A DNA stretch of 64,000 nucleotides from Stichopus chloronotus. Lineage: Eukaryota; Echinodermata; Holothuroidea; Aspidochirotida; Stichopodidae. Under the pieces are notes generated by a model that was not told the origin of the DNA, did no database searches, and was given only the letters and a program-made list of their open reading frames with translations. Location of the stretch: NCBI GenBank assembly GCA_021234535.1, contig CM037845.1, positions 10,284,143-10,348,142 on the forward strand, given 5' to 3'. This document shows positions 42,901 to 53,075 of the stretch, piece after piece. A program made the translations under genes and the position numbers. Position 1 is the stretch's first letter; every line of letters begins with the position of its first letter.

Positions 42901-45900
42901 ATAAATGACAGGGGAAAAATGCAATCATTTTGAGAAATTCATTTTTCAAAATTCTGTTGTTCCTTTTTGAATTGATTTTTCATTTACATTACTGTATTTC
43001 TTTACGAAGTGATACTTGGGACAAGACGGACAAAGTGTGTGCCATGTCTGTTTAGACCTTTGAGACAATCGAATGCAGGATCCGTTGTTTACAAATGACA
43101 GCCTAATGCGATGCCAGTGATCCTGAACATTTAGGATCAAAACCTTATCAGTATCAATGATGAAAGGGAGATATATCATACAGGTTGTTTACATGTAATA
43201 CAATACAGGCTAATACAATATAATAAAGGTTGTTTACATTTCATACAATACAGGTTAATACAATACAATACAGGTTTAATACAGTACAATAGGATCAAAA
43301 CCTTATCAATATCAATGACAATCAATTGAACTAATTAGAGAGCAATATCATACAGGTTGTTTACGTTTAATACAATATAATACAGGTTTAATACAATATA
43401 ATACAGGTTTAATACAATATAATACAGGTTGTTTACATCGATTATTTACACATGTCAAGAAATTCCCCTTAAGGATTTCGAAAGAAATTGTACAGCTATG
43501 CTTGTAATGTTTATTCTTTGATCAATTGTTCTTTGATCAATTGTCCTCTGATCAATTGTTCTCACTTCCTGTGTACAGCTCAAGAACCCGACCAAATGCC
43601 CACACATCGGGTATTTAGTGTGTGCATTTTTGTAATGGGCCATTTCATGGCATAATTTTCCATGGATATACAGAGTCTTGGGTCACATGCAAACAACATG
43701 ATATTCTTTTCAAAATGATGGGAAATTACTAAAATTGCCACACAATTGGACAATGTAAATTTTTCATGTATAAACTTTTTGTCCTTTTTTCAATTTTTTT
43801 GTGCTTTTCCTATTGCACTATGATTTATTCTGTTTTCCGCAAGATGATAACCTCTCTTATCCTTATGCACATCTATCAAAATGTTCCAGAATGGAAGCTG
43901 AGATACTGTAAACAGCTGAGAAACCTTAAACAACAGAACAACCATCACCTGTACGTTTACTCCTAGGTCTCAAAAAATGTAATTTTGTTGTTGACTTTAC
44001 CATTGTCCTATCTCCAGGTGGTGATCTGAGGTACAATGTCACAAAGTAAATTTGCAGGTATAAGACTGGGATGGCAAAACTCTCCCTTAGAGGGATGGTA
44101 AAGTCCACCCTAGTGGTATGTACCCTGATGACAGAGACAAGGAAAAAAAAAAGCAACCTCAGAGTGATGGTAAGGTCACCAACGAGGTCAGTGGTATGTA
44201 CCCTGATGATAAAGAATAATAATAACAAAAACTTCAGAGGAATGGTAAAGTCACCCTGGTGGTATGTATAGCCTGATGATAAAGAGACAAAAACAACCTA
44301 AGACACAAAATATTCGTCGAGATATGTGTATCTTGGGAATGGTTTCATTTGTTACAAAAAGAATGGGAAAGAAAGGGAAAGAATTACAAGAATGATCAGA
44401 GCAAGATAGCAGTCACAAACTCTCTCAGCAATTCTAAGTCACAAGGACTGCCTGATATCGCAAGTCACATAAACTGAAAACCGACAAGTATGTCGTCTGT
44501 CAGTAATTACAGGTCACATATTTGCTGCCCAATGTATGAGTCAAATGAAGTGCATGCCATTACATGTTGCATAGAATGAAACAGCAATCACAAGTCATGT
44601 GGTTGGAAAGCTACCACACGTCTAAAGATCTTGTATATGTCACAAGATCTGTCACAGTCAGCTGTCACATGAGATGACTATCAACACTGCGGGTGATACC
44701 ATCTTGTTCAAAAGGACAATCACAATGACAAGAGAAGAATGCTATTTGACAACAAGGGTCAAAAGTTTGACAATCATACTTGCTTTTCTTTTCCAAGTGA
44801 TAAATACTTATATAAATGATGATTCACTTCATTTTTAAGCCATTTTGTCACAAAATCAAAGGAAGTGACCCTCTGGGCAAAGGTATATATCTCTTGTGCT
44901 GGTCTCTCTAGCGTTTGTAAGGGTAAGAACTGGATTGTTTTGTTTCAACTACCAGGAAGAGAGTCCTGCTTATCACTGACAGGGACAGGTTGGTGTGGGG
45001 GGATGACTCTCAAGGTCAACTGTTATGTTTAATCAAATAGAAATCACAGTTCTTTGTTTGTTCTTTCCTTGCCGAGCAAAACAGTGAGAAAACGTTTTAA
45101 AGATACTAAGGCAGTCACTGAAAGGTTATCATGCAGAGAAAGAAAGGAACAGCATCACAAGTGTCACAGTAAACCAACTGTCACAGCAAGCAAGTGTCAC
45201 AGCAAGCGATGCTGTAATTACAAACATTGAACCTGCTGACTAGTGGCAAAAACAACTCAAAGCATGTGACAAGACAATCAAGAAGGCAGAGAAGGCACAA
45301 ACAGGGAGAGGGTGAAAGAAAATTGAATGAACTAGTTAGAATACCATGCCCAATATCAGTAAAGTTGATATTGACACAGAATTCCTATCTTCACAAAATG
45401 TCTCTAAGAGCATCCGATCTGACAAAGTTAGCTCTCCCATCTCAATGAAGAATAGCATCTTTACTCGATGATGATGATGGGACATTGAGGCCTGTATATC
45501 AGCAATAATCTGCTTGGAAATGCCACGACAGATCAAAAATTAATGATGGCAGAATTTTTTATGACGACAACAGTGATGATGATGATGATACTGATGACAA
45601 CTACAGCACTATGATGAAAGCGATGTATGAGCAATACGTAACCATTACTGAAAATGTTATGACCAATGGCAAATTGATGATAATACTATGATGAATGATG
45701 ATGATAATAGTAGAATGACGATGATAATGAAAGCAATGAACAAGTGATCAGCTATTGTTTAAATGTCATAAACCACTGAAAATTAATGATAATAGCTATG
45801 ATGACAATGACGATGACACTGATGATAGTGCATGGTGAAGATGACTATAATGATGAGAATGATGATGAAAAGCGCCATTTTTTAAGCCATCTTGAAATAC

Positions 45901-48900
45901 CATTACCAATCGGAAATTGATGATAAAAGTTATGATGATTATAATAATGACGACAACAATGGTGATGATATTTAGTAATGATGACAGCAACAATGATGAT
46001 AAAAGCGATGGCCAGTTTTGAAATGTCCGATTGAAAACTGATGATATCAATTATGACGATGATGGTGATGATGAGGATCATGATGACAGTAACAAATGAT
46101 GATTTCATTTACAACATCCCCAACAACAGAAATAACAGAGTGACCATTTTGAAACACAACCAAACAAATACACTGACAATAAAAGACAGTTTGCTATCAC
46201 AAGGAAACCTAACCATTCAAGCAACAGAGCTCATTTTTAGTTCAATTAAACAAGTTTATTGTACGATTTTTTAGTGCCAGTCGACAAGCAGGACTAATCA
46301 TTGTTCTTGGAAATGAGCGTTTGCTCTGAGAGGTTGTATGGAAAGATGTTGCATCATTTGGCTTTCACAATTGACAAATGATGCATTGGATATGGCACTG
46401 TTGATGAAAAGAAATGGTATGCATGAGGTACAGTAAATGAGCAACTGGATATGTCCAACTTGTTAACTTTCGAAGGTTTACATCATTTCTGTGTACATGC
46501 AGAAAGCAGTGTTCTCCACATGCTTCCACGAGAGGGAGTCGCCACACTTGAAGCATGCATGCAATCCCGCAGCAATCACCAAGGAGGGCTTTGAGGGCAA
46601 ATGGGGCCAAACCTCAAGCCTAAAAGGCTTTGATAATTGAGATGCTTAATCATGCAACTGGTGATACTTAAGGGATGATTTTTTGCCCTATTTGAAATGG
46701 CACTATCCTATTGTCCTCTTTTTGACAGTCAAAGGTGGGGGGGGTTGTTGGAGCCAAGACTCATTATAAGTGGGAATGGTTGCTATTTCAACAGGGGGGG
46801 GGGCATTTTAACTTGAGGTTGGTTGCAACACTTAAACCCCATGTGGAGAACACTGGAGATGGTATACTATCACAAGTGGCAACAAACATTGCCAATTAAA
46901 CACTATAATTTGGTCTTTACAAAGCAATGAAAACCAACATCTCTAAGGAACAATGTCAAAACCTCAACCACGAGACTACCGCGATAATATCGCCACCTCT
47001 GCGGGAATACCAAGTTGCTAGGATTATACACACTACAAAAGCCGGATTATATGCTGCAACTTTTTCTCGCCGAATTTAATGAGTGGTTCGTCTATCAGTA
47101 ACTATTGTGTAAGTTCACTGAAGCATACTGCACTGAGCAGAACAGTCATGGATGCCGCAACTTAAAAAAAAAGAAAAAAAAGTTGTCTGAAAAGTTTGCA
47201 GAATCCTTCAGAGATTCTTCCGTATCCACATTTTACCAATTGAAAAAAAATTATGAAAGAAAAAAATTTGTGAATTTGTGAATAGAAAGTGACATCTTGG
47301 TATAAATAGGTTGCGTGTTCAGCATATAAGACACCGCTTAAAATTTGCTGCTTTATAACAAGCTAAATCTTCCACTAACTCTACCTTAAACTTTGTTATT
47401 CTAAATTTGATACTCCAATAAAATAATTCTAATAAAATGATAAATTTACAGGACTGGGCACACATGAAGTTGATGTTGAAATTAGTTAATGAATGTGTCA
47501 CATGAGATGCATTAAAATGTGTTAAGAAACTTATAAATGGAGTAGCGATGGTAACCGTACCTGTTACAAACATAAAACGCCGAGGCGAGCAAGCCTGACA
47601 GCCATGAATTACCAAGCGACCAAGTGAGGCAGTAAAGTACCATGAGATATAGCCCATGCAAAGCAAAGACGAAATGGATGTAAAAGAATATTGGTGTGAA
47701 AGCACCCTGTGAAGATGGACGGAAGAATTTACTGCTTGAAAATTTGACATCTCAAGTAATTTGCGACTACAGAATGAACAAAATATTGTGACAAAATGTT
47801 TGGTTCTGAAAGTGACCTTGAGGATATTTCGTGAAGCCTCTAAAATACAGACATTATTTGTCAGCTTTTCAGGGCCACATGGGGTGTAAAAAGAATGAAA
47901 TTAAGGTATCAAATGAAATGGAATTTACTAAGCAAATAAGAATAGCTAAGCAAACAGAATGTAGAGATGAATTGGAGGTTTCAGAAAACCTTATATGGCC
48001 CATCTGGAGATATGGTACTAACAAGATAAGCATATTATGAACCATACTGACATCATATTAACTTTTCACCTCCATGTACCTTCCCAAGCATTCCCTCCCC
48101 CTCCCCCCCAAATAAAAAGTGTTCTACTACTCAAGAAGAGACATACTGAACATCATCACCGATGGCCGAAGGAATTTTCTATCAACAAGGAAGCCACCGA
48201 CACCAAATCTGAGATCTCCAGAGGCGCTTCTTTCTTTGAGATATCACATTTGCAATGTTCTGCAGTTCAATAAGCTTGCTCATCCAAACTGACCTTTGAC
48301 CTTTACCAAAGGGAATGCAATTCTTGCGCTCAAGGTAGTAAATTTTACACCAAATGTGAGATCTGCCCGGCCAACATTCATCTCACAAGATATCATGTAC
48401 AGAATGGTTTACTAAAAAGGTCACCCTTTAACTGTAAACAACCTATGAGCCAATGTACAGTGACCACAAACAGTATTTCATCTGTCCAAGCATCTTTTCT
48501 CAGTGTTTTCAAGCTTTACATAATTTGATATCAGCTGACCACAAATGACCTTTAACCTCTATCGGATACTGTAGGGTTCAGAACTCCATACAGTGCTGTA
48601 CACAAATAGACACACATGTAATGTATGGTTTCTCTGAGAGGCATATTACGTCTTGAGTAAGAAGTTTGAAACAAGGGAGAGAAAACTCCTCTTCCTACAC
48701 TACGATTGAGTTTAAGTCCTGGTCAGTTTGGCAAAAGGGTGGATTTAACAATTATGGAATAATTATGGAATAATAATAATTATGGAATAATTATGACTAT
48801 AATTCATACACTCACAGACAAGAATGGGACATATCTGTAAAGGAGAGACATCAAGACCTCTTGGTAGATGTTGAACCTGTTCAAGACGTTAATAGTCCTC

Positions 48901-51295
48901 CAACTCTCGGTGGTGTTGTCATGTTGCAAGGAGTGCCATCCTGTGGAAAAAGATTCAGACAGAAGCACACGGTGGAAGTTAATGTACCCAAAGTGATTGA
49001 AGGTGATATGTGCAGAAATATGACAAGTACAGAATGAGATTTGAACATTCAATGATTTCATACTGGACTGCATGTTCCAAGAATGTTGATAAACATAGGA
49101 CATTAACTTTACAAATATAAGACTTCTGCCTGGTTTGGTAGCAAAGGTGGTACACTATAAATGTCCTTGAAAGTACTGTAATGTCTTCAGACTTACAGGT
49201 TGACAGTTGTTTTTTCCTACTAGTGTAAAATTTCTTAATTCAAGATCATAAATTCACCTTCACCCTGATTTTTGTCTCTTTGTTTATTTCCTATTTATGG
49301 GAGACTTCGCAAGCAGATCCATTTCCCAAGCAATTACCCATAAACTCCCACCTAGTTCCCATACACCCCCCGACCCCTTTCCATATCTCCGCCACCACCT
49401 ATTTCAGGCAATGACTTTTATGTGAATGTATTATTTCTGTACCTTCCCAGAAGGACGATGCTTGGACCATCTGCTTGTAGTAAGAGTAGTAAAGACCTGC
49501 TTCTGTTCTAAATGATATTTCCCTCTCCACCTCCTGCAAAACAGAATACAGATGAAAACAAGATCTAAGCATTCACCTGGTCATTCACCCCTTGTTGTTA
49601 AACTTACTCCCCATAAGGGAGTGGGGAGAGTGGCCAAATTTAGCCACCAGAGTGCGAACTAAGCTGCACTGTACTGATGACAGTCTACAACTGCAACCAC
49701 TTGCAGTGCTCATGGTTATTGAAGAAGATTTAGAAGGAGTTACCTTCAGATTTTTATTGTACACTGTGCTCTGTAGCAGTCATGAGCATCTGCAGTCACC
49801 CTACTGTATGACTAGGATCAAGTCTAATCAGACCTGGAGAAACAGTGTCAATGGATGTAGCACATACAATGCCATGTGGGATCGTGTGATGCATTTCAGG
49901 GTGTTAAGGGTAACTGCCGTTCCTCACTGTCAATTCAGGAACAGTGTTCCTTCACACAGAGAAGATAAAGATTGAATTGACAATTCTTCTCTTGAGGCTT
50001 TCCTGTAGAATCTCTTACTCACGTACCATTCAACTGTCCACAAGCAGCTTGGTTGCATTATCATACTTTAAACTCTGGTGACCTCAAATGACCTTTGACC
50101 TCCGTGAAAAACGACAGGAATCATCCAATCACAATGGACTACCAACACACGACCTCTACAATTCAGGCACACTTCTAATCTTGAGATGTCGTGTTTACAA
50201 GCCCAGGCGGCACATATGCACACACACACATACGGTCACCATGGCATAGATTCCTTCCTTGGCTGCCTTTGGCAACTGCAAGGAATCAAAAATTGAAAGT
50301 CCCATACATAAGTCTCCTATAGGAAATGGTACAATTCCTAAAGCATTCACACAGGAAGAGATATTTTCCTGTGGGAGAGAAAAAAATACAGGATATAGTA
50401 AAATTCCCATGCGAAAATGTGTAATTCTAACAGTGTCCCATTTGGGACAACTGGGACAAAAAATCCCATGGGATTTTTTTGTGGCAACTTTATAGTTATT
50501 CTTTTCACAGCAAAGTAAAATTCCCATACAGGAAATGGCATTCCATGACCTATCTTAAATACAGGAAAAGGTCATGTTCCCCACAGGGATGAAAAATTTC
50601 TCTGGAAGAATACAAACTTCTCAGAAGACCTCCTGATCCATATGAGGGTTGTTAACACCGCTTGTGTGTCATGCAAATGTTTCATCTGGCCAAAGCCAGG
50701 ACCATCTACCTCAACTCAGAAAAAAAACAAAAAATACAGTCGCCTACATCAGCACTTGATGCAAAGAGTTAATCACTGGGATGATCAGATTACATTCATG
50801 ACATATCACTAATACATTCGAATCTGGACTAAAATCTTTATTTGCATTGTTTTCAATTGGCTATCCACCTCCACCACATCAATGGCGAAGTGAAATAAAG
50901 ACTTCAGCATCAACCAGTAATTATTTAAGGATGGTACTGTTGCTACTACCTGTTAGGCTATGCTAAAGTACGTTACATCTACTATGCTACGACGTACTCA
51001 CCATAATGTTAGTAAACCATAGTCTGTTTTCATGAAGTGTATAGATGTACCACATATAGGAGTACCCGACTGCACACATGACTGCCAGACCGAGCAAGAT
51101 GTTTATTTTGTTTAGGTACCAGCAAACGCAGTCAACGTTCATTCCTTCGTCTTCTTCTGACGTACAATCGTCAGCATCTCTGTGGTGTAAGTGGGTGTCC
51201 TGTATGGCTCCTAAGTCATGCGGTGCCCTCGAGGATTTCTTGTGATCGCCAGATCCAAAGCTTTCCCCTTGTACTGCTCCAAGTCTCCTTCTCAT
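33804..51295 (-). CDS. DPY19L3: DPY19L3-type C-mannosyltransferase (16 coding exons)
   Basis: DPY19 proteins are multi-span ER enzymes that transfer mannose from dolichyl-phosphate-mannose to tryptophan in WxxW/WxxC motifs of thrombospondin repeats. Exons in transcript order: 51295-51002, 49533-49443, 48940-48816, 47706-47561, 44124-44001, 42747-42613, 42232-42101, 41720-41616, 41256-41183, 40776-40624, 39999-39765, 38854-38798, 37800-37718, 36607-36475, 35115-34960, 33998-33804. Phases agree throughout and the product is 745 residues (human DPY19L3 about 716). Signature segments: EVEREISFRTEAGLYYSYYK, INVLNRFNIYQEVLMSLLYR, RVDFTIPLRE, MRMKYLWTPQVCV, REFYDPDTVELMQWI, GSMQLLAGVKLCTGR, GTDFIILEDSIC and FQNKTFHVY. 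These fit DPY19L3 better than DPY19L1/2/4. An in-frame TAG at 51328-51326 lies upstream and ATG 51295-51293 is the first Met after it, which fixes the start. Confidence 0.93.
34001..34959 (-). other. DPY19L3 intron 15
   Basis: No exon or recognisable repeat beyond short A-runs. Confidence 0.4.
34960..35115 (-). CDS. DPY19L3: DPY19L3 exon 15
   Basis: Encodes residues 630-681, AYQFYSKRSVEEVHAIHSSI, GTDFIILEDSICLARTNKGC and RLIDIVDV, matching human IYAKRAPEEVHALLRSFGTDYVILEDSIC. Confidence 0.95.
35116..36474 (-). other. DPY19L3 intron 14
   Basis: No coding or repeat structure recognised, except a short GA-rich run near 35160-35200. Confidence 0.4.
36475..36607 (-). CDS. DPY19L3: DPY19L3 exon 14
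   Basis: Encodes residues 585-629, GSMQLLAGVKLCTGRKLTNH then PHFED, matching the human GSMQLLAGVKLCTGRTLTNHPHYED. Confidence 0.95.
37718..37800 (-). CDS. DPY19L3: DPY19L3 exon 13
   Basis: Encodes residues 558-584, ELEFLREFYDPDTVELMQWI, nearly identical to the human LREFYDPDTVELMNWI. Confidence 0.95.
38798..38854 (-). CDS. DPY19L3: DPY19L3 exon 12
   Basis: A 57-base phase 0 exon encoding VDIIRNSAVAAVLALLLLR, the last membrane span before the lumenal C-terminal domain. Confidence 0.85.
39209..39483. repeat. GAT-rich microsatellite, interrupted
   Basis: About 275 bases of imperfect GAT/GATGAC triplets on the plus strand (ATC on the transcribed strand) in DPY19L3 intron 11. Open frames with His or Asp runs here are artefacts. 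Confidence 0.8.
39765..39999 (-). CDS. DPY19L3: DPY19L3 exon 11
   Basis: Encodes residues 460-538, the largest exon. PELCYHTIQSALFGIMAAVV and MRMKYLWTPQVCVIAAFG align with the human PETAYNLIHTILFGFLALSTMRMKYLWTSHMCVFASFG. Confidence 0.95.
40624..40776 (-). CDS. DPY19L3: DPY19L3 exon 10
   Basis: Encodes residues 409-459: HFDVLLYTCNSAFSFMPW (human FDANLYLCEEAFGLLPF), then a long hydrophobic helix ending VTVCRR. Confidence 0.9.
41183..41256 (-). CDS. DPY19L3: DPY19L3 exon 9
   Basis: Encodes DDDQHIFRFMLSKFGLSNE, matching the human SDEHIFKFLKAKFGLGATR. Confidence 0.93.
41616..41720 (-). CDS. DPY19L3: DPY19L3 exon 8
   Basis: Encodes residues 350-384, GPGFFRNLAFNCYRVV and a membrane helix. Two overlapping acceptors exist; CAACAG (41723-41721) keeps the frame, the one three codons later would meet TAA. 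Confidence 0.85.
42101..42232 (-). CDS. DPY19L3: DPY19L3 exon 7
   Basis: Encodes residues 306-349, two hydrophobic helices (SLMLLITVVIPLVAFMQF and SFALAASIELWAM) around FNNTML, which parallels the human FFNSMIL. Confidence 0.9.
42613..42747 (-). CDS. DPY19L3: DPY19L3 exon 6
   Basis: Encodes residues 261-305, TICFTVMWQFSPFILLLQG being the conserved TWQFNQF-type helix. Phase 0 on both sides. Confidence 0.93.
43132..43436. repeat. Compound tandem repeat of CAGGTT(T)AATACAATA
   Basis: Short units of 10-20 bases alternate with CAGGTTGTTTAC. A longer segment beginning AGGATCAAAACCTTATCA is itself duplicated (43132 and 43290), giving two levels of repetition. Confidence 0.7.
43517..43562. repeat. 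14-bp tandem repeat, three copies
   Basis: TTGATCAATTGTTC-type units, each with an internal TTGATCAA palindrome. Confidence 0.75.
44001..44124 (-). CDS. DPY19L3: DPY19L3 exon 5
   Basis: Encodes residues 219-260: VHTTRVDFTIPLRESFAIPV then a membrane helix and LRSPPGDRTM. RVDFTIPLRE is a DPY19 family signature. Two diverged tandem copies of its acceptor and first half lie upstream in intron 4. Confidence 0.92.
44157..44217 (-). pseudogene. Partial exon-5 duplicate B of DPY19L3
   Basis: Repeats the acceptor TTTATCATCAG and the first ~45 coding bases of exon 5 (VHTT...LTITLR against VHTTRVDFTIPLR), with a 6-base difference. The AG acceptor and frame are intact; it could in principle act as a cryptic mini-exon through a weak GTTGCT donor. 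Confidence 0.7.
44231..44290 (-). pseudogene. Partial exon-5 duplicate C of DPY19L3
   Basis: Most similar to exon 5 over the acceptor and ACCA(C/T)CAGGGTGACTTTACCAT, but small indels shift the frame and give a stop within eight codons. The spacing from B and from exon 5 is about 70-75 bases, so the three copies are in tandem. Confidence 0.65.
44400..44670. repeat. Degenerate (C)AAGTCACA repeat
   Basis: AAGTCACAA/AAGTCACAT/GGTCACAT recur every 35-60 bases. It is similar in style to the TCACATG block in SEC63 intron 20 but not clearly homologous. Confidence 0.35.
45440..46110. repeat. Long interrupted GAT microsatellite
   Basis: About 650 bases of GATGAT/GATGAC triplets broken by unique segments, with longer units that recur (a CATTACCAATCGGAAATTGA-like stretch at about 45650 and 45900). 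It lies in DPY19L3 intron 4. Confidence 0.75.
46507..46855. mobile_element. Non-autonomous TIR element, CAGTGTTCTCCACA ends (family 2, copy 1)
   Basis: CAGTGTTCTCCACATG at 46507-46522 is exactly inverted at 46840-46855. The interior includes GCAATCACC, TTTGATAATTGAGATGCT and runs of 8-10 G. The ends resemble hAT-type termini (CAGTG), but no 8-bp target duplication is visible. There is no transposase. Confidence 0.65.
47561..47706 (-). CDS. DPY19L3: DPY19L3 exon 4
   Basis: Encodes residues 171-218, two membrane helices with FFYIHFVFALHGLYLMVLY and SWLSGLLASAFYVCN. Acceptor ACAG at 47710-47707. Confidence 0.92.
47707..48815 (-). other. DPY19L3 intron 3
   Basis: Holds two diverged units with GATATCA and TGACCTTTGACCT (48290-48302) or TGACCTTTAACCT (48546-48558), and an AATTATGGAATAATTATGG repeat near 48750-48795. 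No exon. Confidence 0.45.
48290..48302. promoter_or_regulatory. DR1-type TGACCTTTGACCT in a dispersed repeat
   Basis: A perfect AGGTCA-A-AGGTCA direct repeat (on the minus strand), the binding consensus of RXR/HNF4/COUP-type nuclear receptors. It sits in a repeat family, so presence alone is weak evidence of function. Confidence 0.35.
48816..48940 (-). CDS. DPY19L3: DPY19L3 exon 3
   Basis: Encodes residues 129-170 with DNTTESWRTINVLNRFNIYQ and EVLMSLLYR, matching the human DNKTESMKTINLLQRMNIYQEVFLSILYR. Confidence 0.94.
48941..49442 (-). other. DPY19L3 intron 2
   Basis: Nothing recognised beyond splice sites. Confidence 0.4.
49443..49533 (-). CDS. DPY19L3: DPY19L3 exon 2
   Basis: Encodes EVEREISFRTEAGLYYSYYK and QMVQASSFWE, the most conserved lumenal loop of the DPY19 family, which carries acidic residues placed at the active site in the worm enzyme structure (recollection of the family). 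Confidence 0.94.
50089..50101. promoter_or_regulatory. DR1-type TGACCTTTGACCT, second perfect copy
   Basis: Same 13-mer as at 48290, in a similar setting followed by CC(G)TGAA. Confidence 0.35.
50458..50479. repeat. 22-bp perfect palindrome centred on CCATGG
   Basis: Six A, TCCCATGGGA, six T. It is within a 250-bp stretch where short CCCAT/ATGGG and TTCCTGT/ACAGGAA words recur in both orientations. Confidence 0.6.
51002..51295 (-). CDS. DPY19L3: DPY19L3 exon 1
   Basis: Encodes residues 1-98: a poorly conserved hydrophilic N-terminus beginning MRRRLG, then the first membrane span and YTLHENRLWFTNIM, matching the human TLHENDLWFSNI. Donor GTGAGT at 51001-50996. Confidence 0.9.
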
Positions 51296-51328
51296 TCTAG
51301 TCAAAGGACCCCTTAGGGAAAGGTCCTA
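51296..51328 (-). promoter_or_regulatory. DPY19L3 5' leader with upstream stop and possible acceptor
   Basis: TAG at 51328-51326 is in frame with the ATG. The preceding minus-strand TTGAATTCTTAG fits a splice acceptor, so the 5' UTR probably continues in an unseen exon further right. Confidence 0.4.
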
Positions 51329-52669
51329 AGAATTCAACCCAAATAAAATGTTACTTCAGTGGTTTAACAGCTGTAGAATTTAGCTTAAGGGATGAAGAGA
51401 GATGACCGACATATGTCTTATTGCTCATAACTTGTTTTATTTTTCGTTCTACACGACCCTCCGAGCAAAAGGTTACATGTAAACATATCAAAAAGGCTGG
51501 ACTGAGCTTACAGTACCCATCATTTCTATCGAAACACTACATCCATTCCATTAAATGGTAAAATGATATCAAGGAGAATGATATGGCAAGGTATGATAAA
51601 ATCAGAACACCAATTGCAATATGGAGTCAATTACTGTAAATTAAAGAATATGGCATATTGGGATTAAATTTCTGAACACTTCTGTTGCCTTTCAATGTAG
51701 TGGCAAACAGTGATCATAAAGTTATTCTACAGGACTATTAGGGTTGGGCAGTGCCAGGACAATCAGTGCCAGTATTCGCGGAGGTAAATACCGAAGTACC
51801 GGTACTGCCTACATGTTCAAAACCATACAAACAATAAGTTCTGTGCACTACTTACTGCCGCACTAATGCAGTAACTTGTACTCATGTCTCCAAGTAAATG
51901 CATTGACAGAAAATCACAAAACGGCGAAAAAAACAAAAAAACATCTATTTGCCCAGCTTCAGTGGGTTTGAGAGCAGTATTGTACACAGCACACTGTACA
52001 TGCATATCCAATCAAATTTTTGCCAATGCGATCATGTGTCAATATACCCACTCACCATTTGTAGCGTGGAAATTCAATGACAAGTCGCCATTCCGCAAGA
52101 AATTCGTAAGTCAGGTGATCTGATTACTATGCATCATTTAAAAATTATTTTGTTACACAAAATCGTTGCAAACTCGTTTTGTGGCAACTTTCTCCAGATA
52201 CACAAATTCGCTGCCATTGCTGCTTATCAAGACACACAAACAACGTAACTTTCAAGCACAAGGTCTATGGATCATTCAACACACACTACAGCATGTACAT
52301 CGAACAGTACTTTCACTGCTCTAAGCGAGTGAATCACTGTACTATTTCAGTGGGAATATTTTAGCTGTTGTTGGCCACCTCAGTTCCAAAGCTGAGCAGG
52401 GTGTCTCTGCCCCGACCCAACGTAGAATGACAGAGAGCCTGGAAGTGAACGATATTGTGTACAAGTTCATAGATCAATTCGTTGACCTCACTCACTGCAA
52501 TTTTCAACGGCCAAAAAGTTTGGGCCCCGGTTTGTCCATGAGAATGCTGACTAGCCAAAGGTACTGTAGTACCATAAAATAAGCTAAAAAATCCTCAACA
52601 CTGTAATATGACAATCTGCTGAAGAACTATCGATTTGCACAATGCAGTAATTTATGGCTCATATGACCT

Positions 52670-53075
52670 TAAGTTGGACCCACAAATGTTAAGCACTGCA
52701 AAAGGTTCCACTACCACAATGTTAATTTGACAATCCTTGCACACTGTAATGCAAAATAAAAGAAACATTTTGCATGATTTCATAAAATCGTCCATATCAT
52801 TTGCCCACATGGGACCAATTATTCAGAACAACCACAAGGAACCACTAGCATAGTAGTAACATTACACAATTTCAACTTCATGCTATACAATCTGTAAGAG
52901 AAGAGGCATTTTGCCTGATTTCTTGAAATGGCCCATATACCCCATTTGAACCTTGGACCTAAAACTCTTAATCACCCTGAAGGCACCAGTACCATCATGC
53001 ATCCATATACCAAGTTCAAACTTTGTCCAAACTTTATAACTTGAGATATCATGCGGAAAGGTTTTTAGAGTTTTG
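52670..53075. repeat. Tandem repeat, about 140-bp unit, three diverged copies
   Basis: Each unit has a TTG(G)ACC..AA.T.TTAA start, a CACTA(C/G)CA core and, in two units, CATTTTGC(A/C)TGATTTC(A/T)T(A/G)AAAT followed by CCATAT. The third ends with GAGATATCATG and a DR1-like TGACCTTTGATCT (53092-53104). Confidence 0.55.

Larger units (their letters stand above)
42748..44000 (-). other. DPY19L3 intron 5
   Basis: Contains the CAGGTTTAATACAATA repeat block (43132-43436) and three 14-bp GATCAATTGTTCTTT units (43517-43562). No exon. Confidence 0.5.
44125..47560 (-). other. DPY19L3 intron 4
   Basis: A 3.4-kb intron holding two partial copies of exon 5 (44157-44290), a CAAGTCACAT-type degenerate repeat (44400-44670), a long GAT microsatellite (45440-46110) and an inverted-repeat element (46507-46855). 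Confidence 0.55.
49534..51001 (-). other. DPY19L3 intron 1 (within the coding part)
   Basis: Carries a perfect DR1 (50089-50101) and a cluster of TTCCCAT/GGGA words with a 22-bp perfect palindrome centred on CCCATGGG (50458-50479). No exon. Confidence 0.45.
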
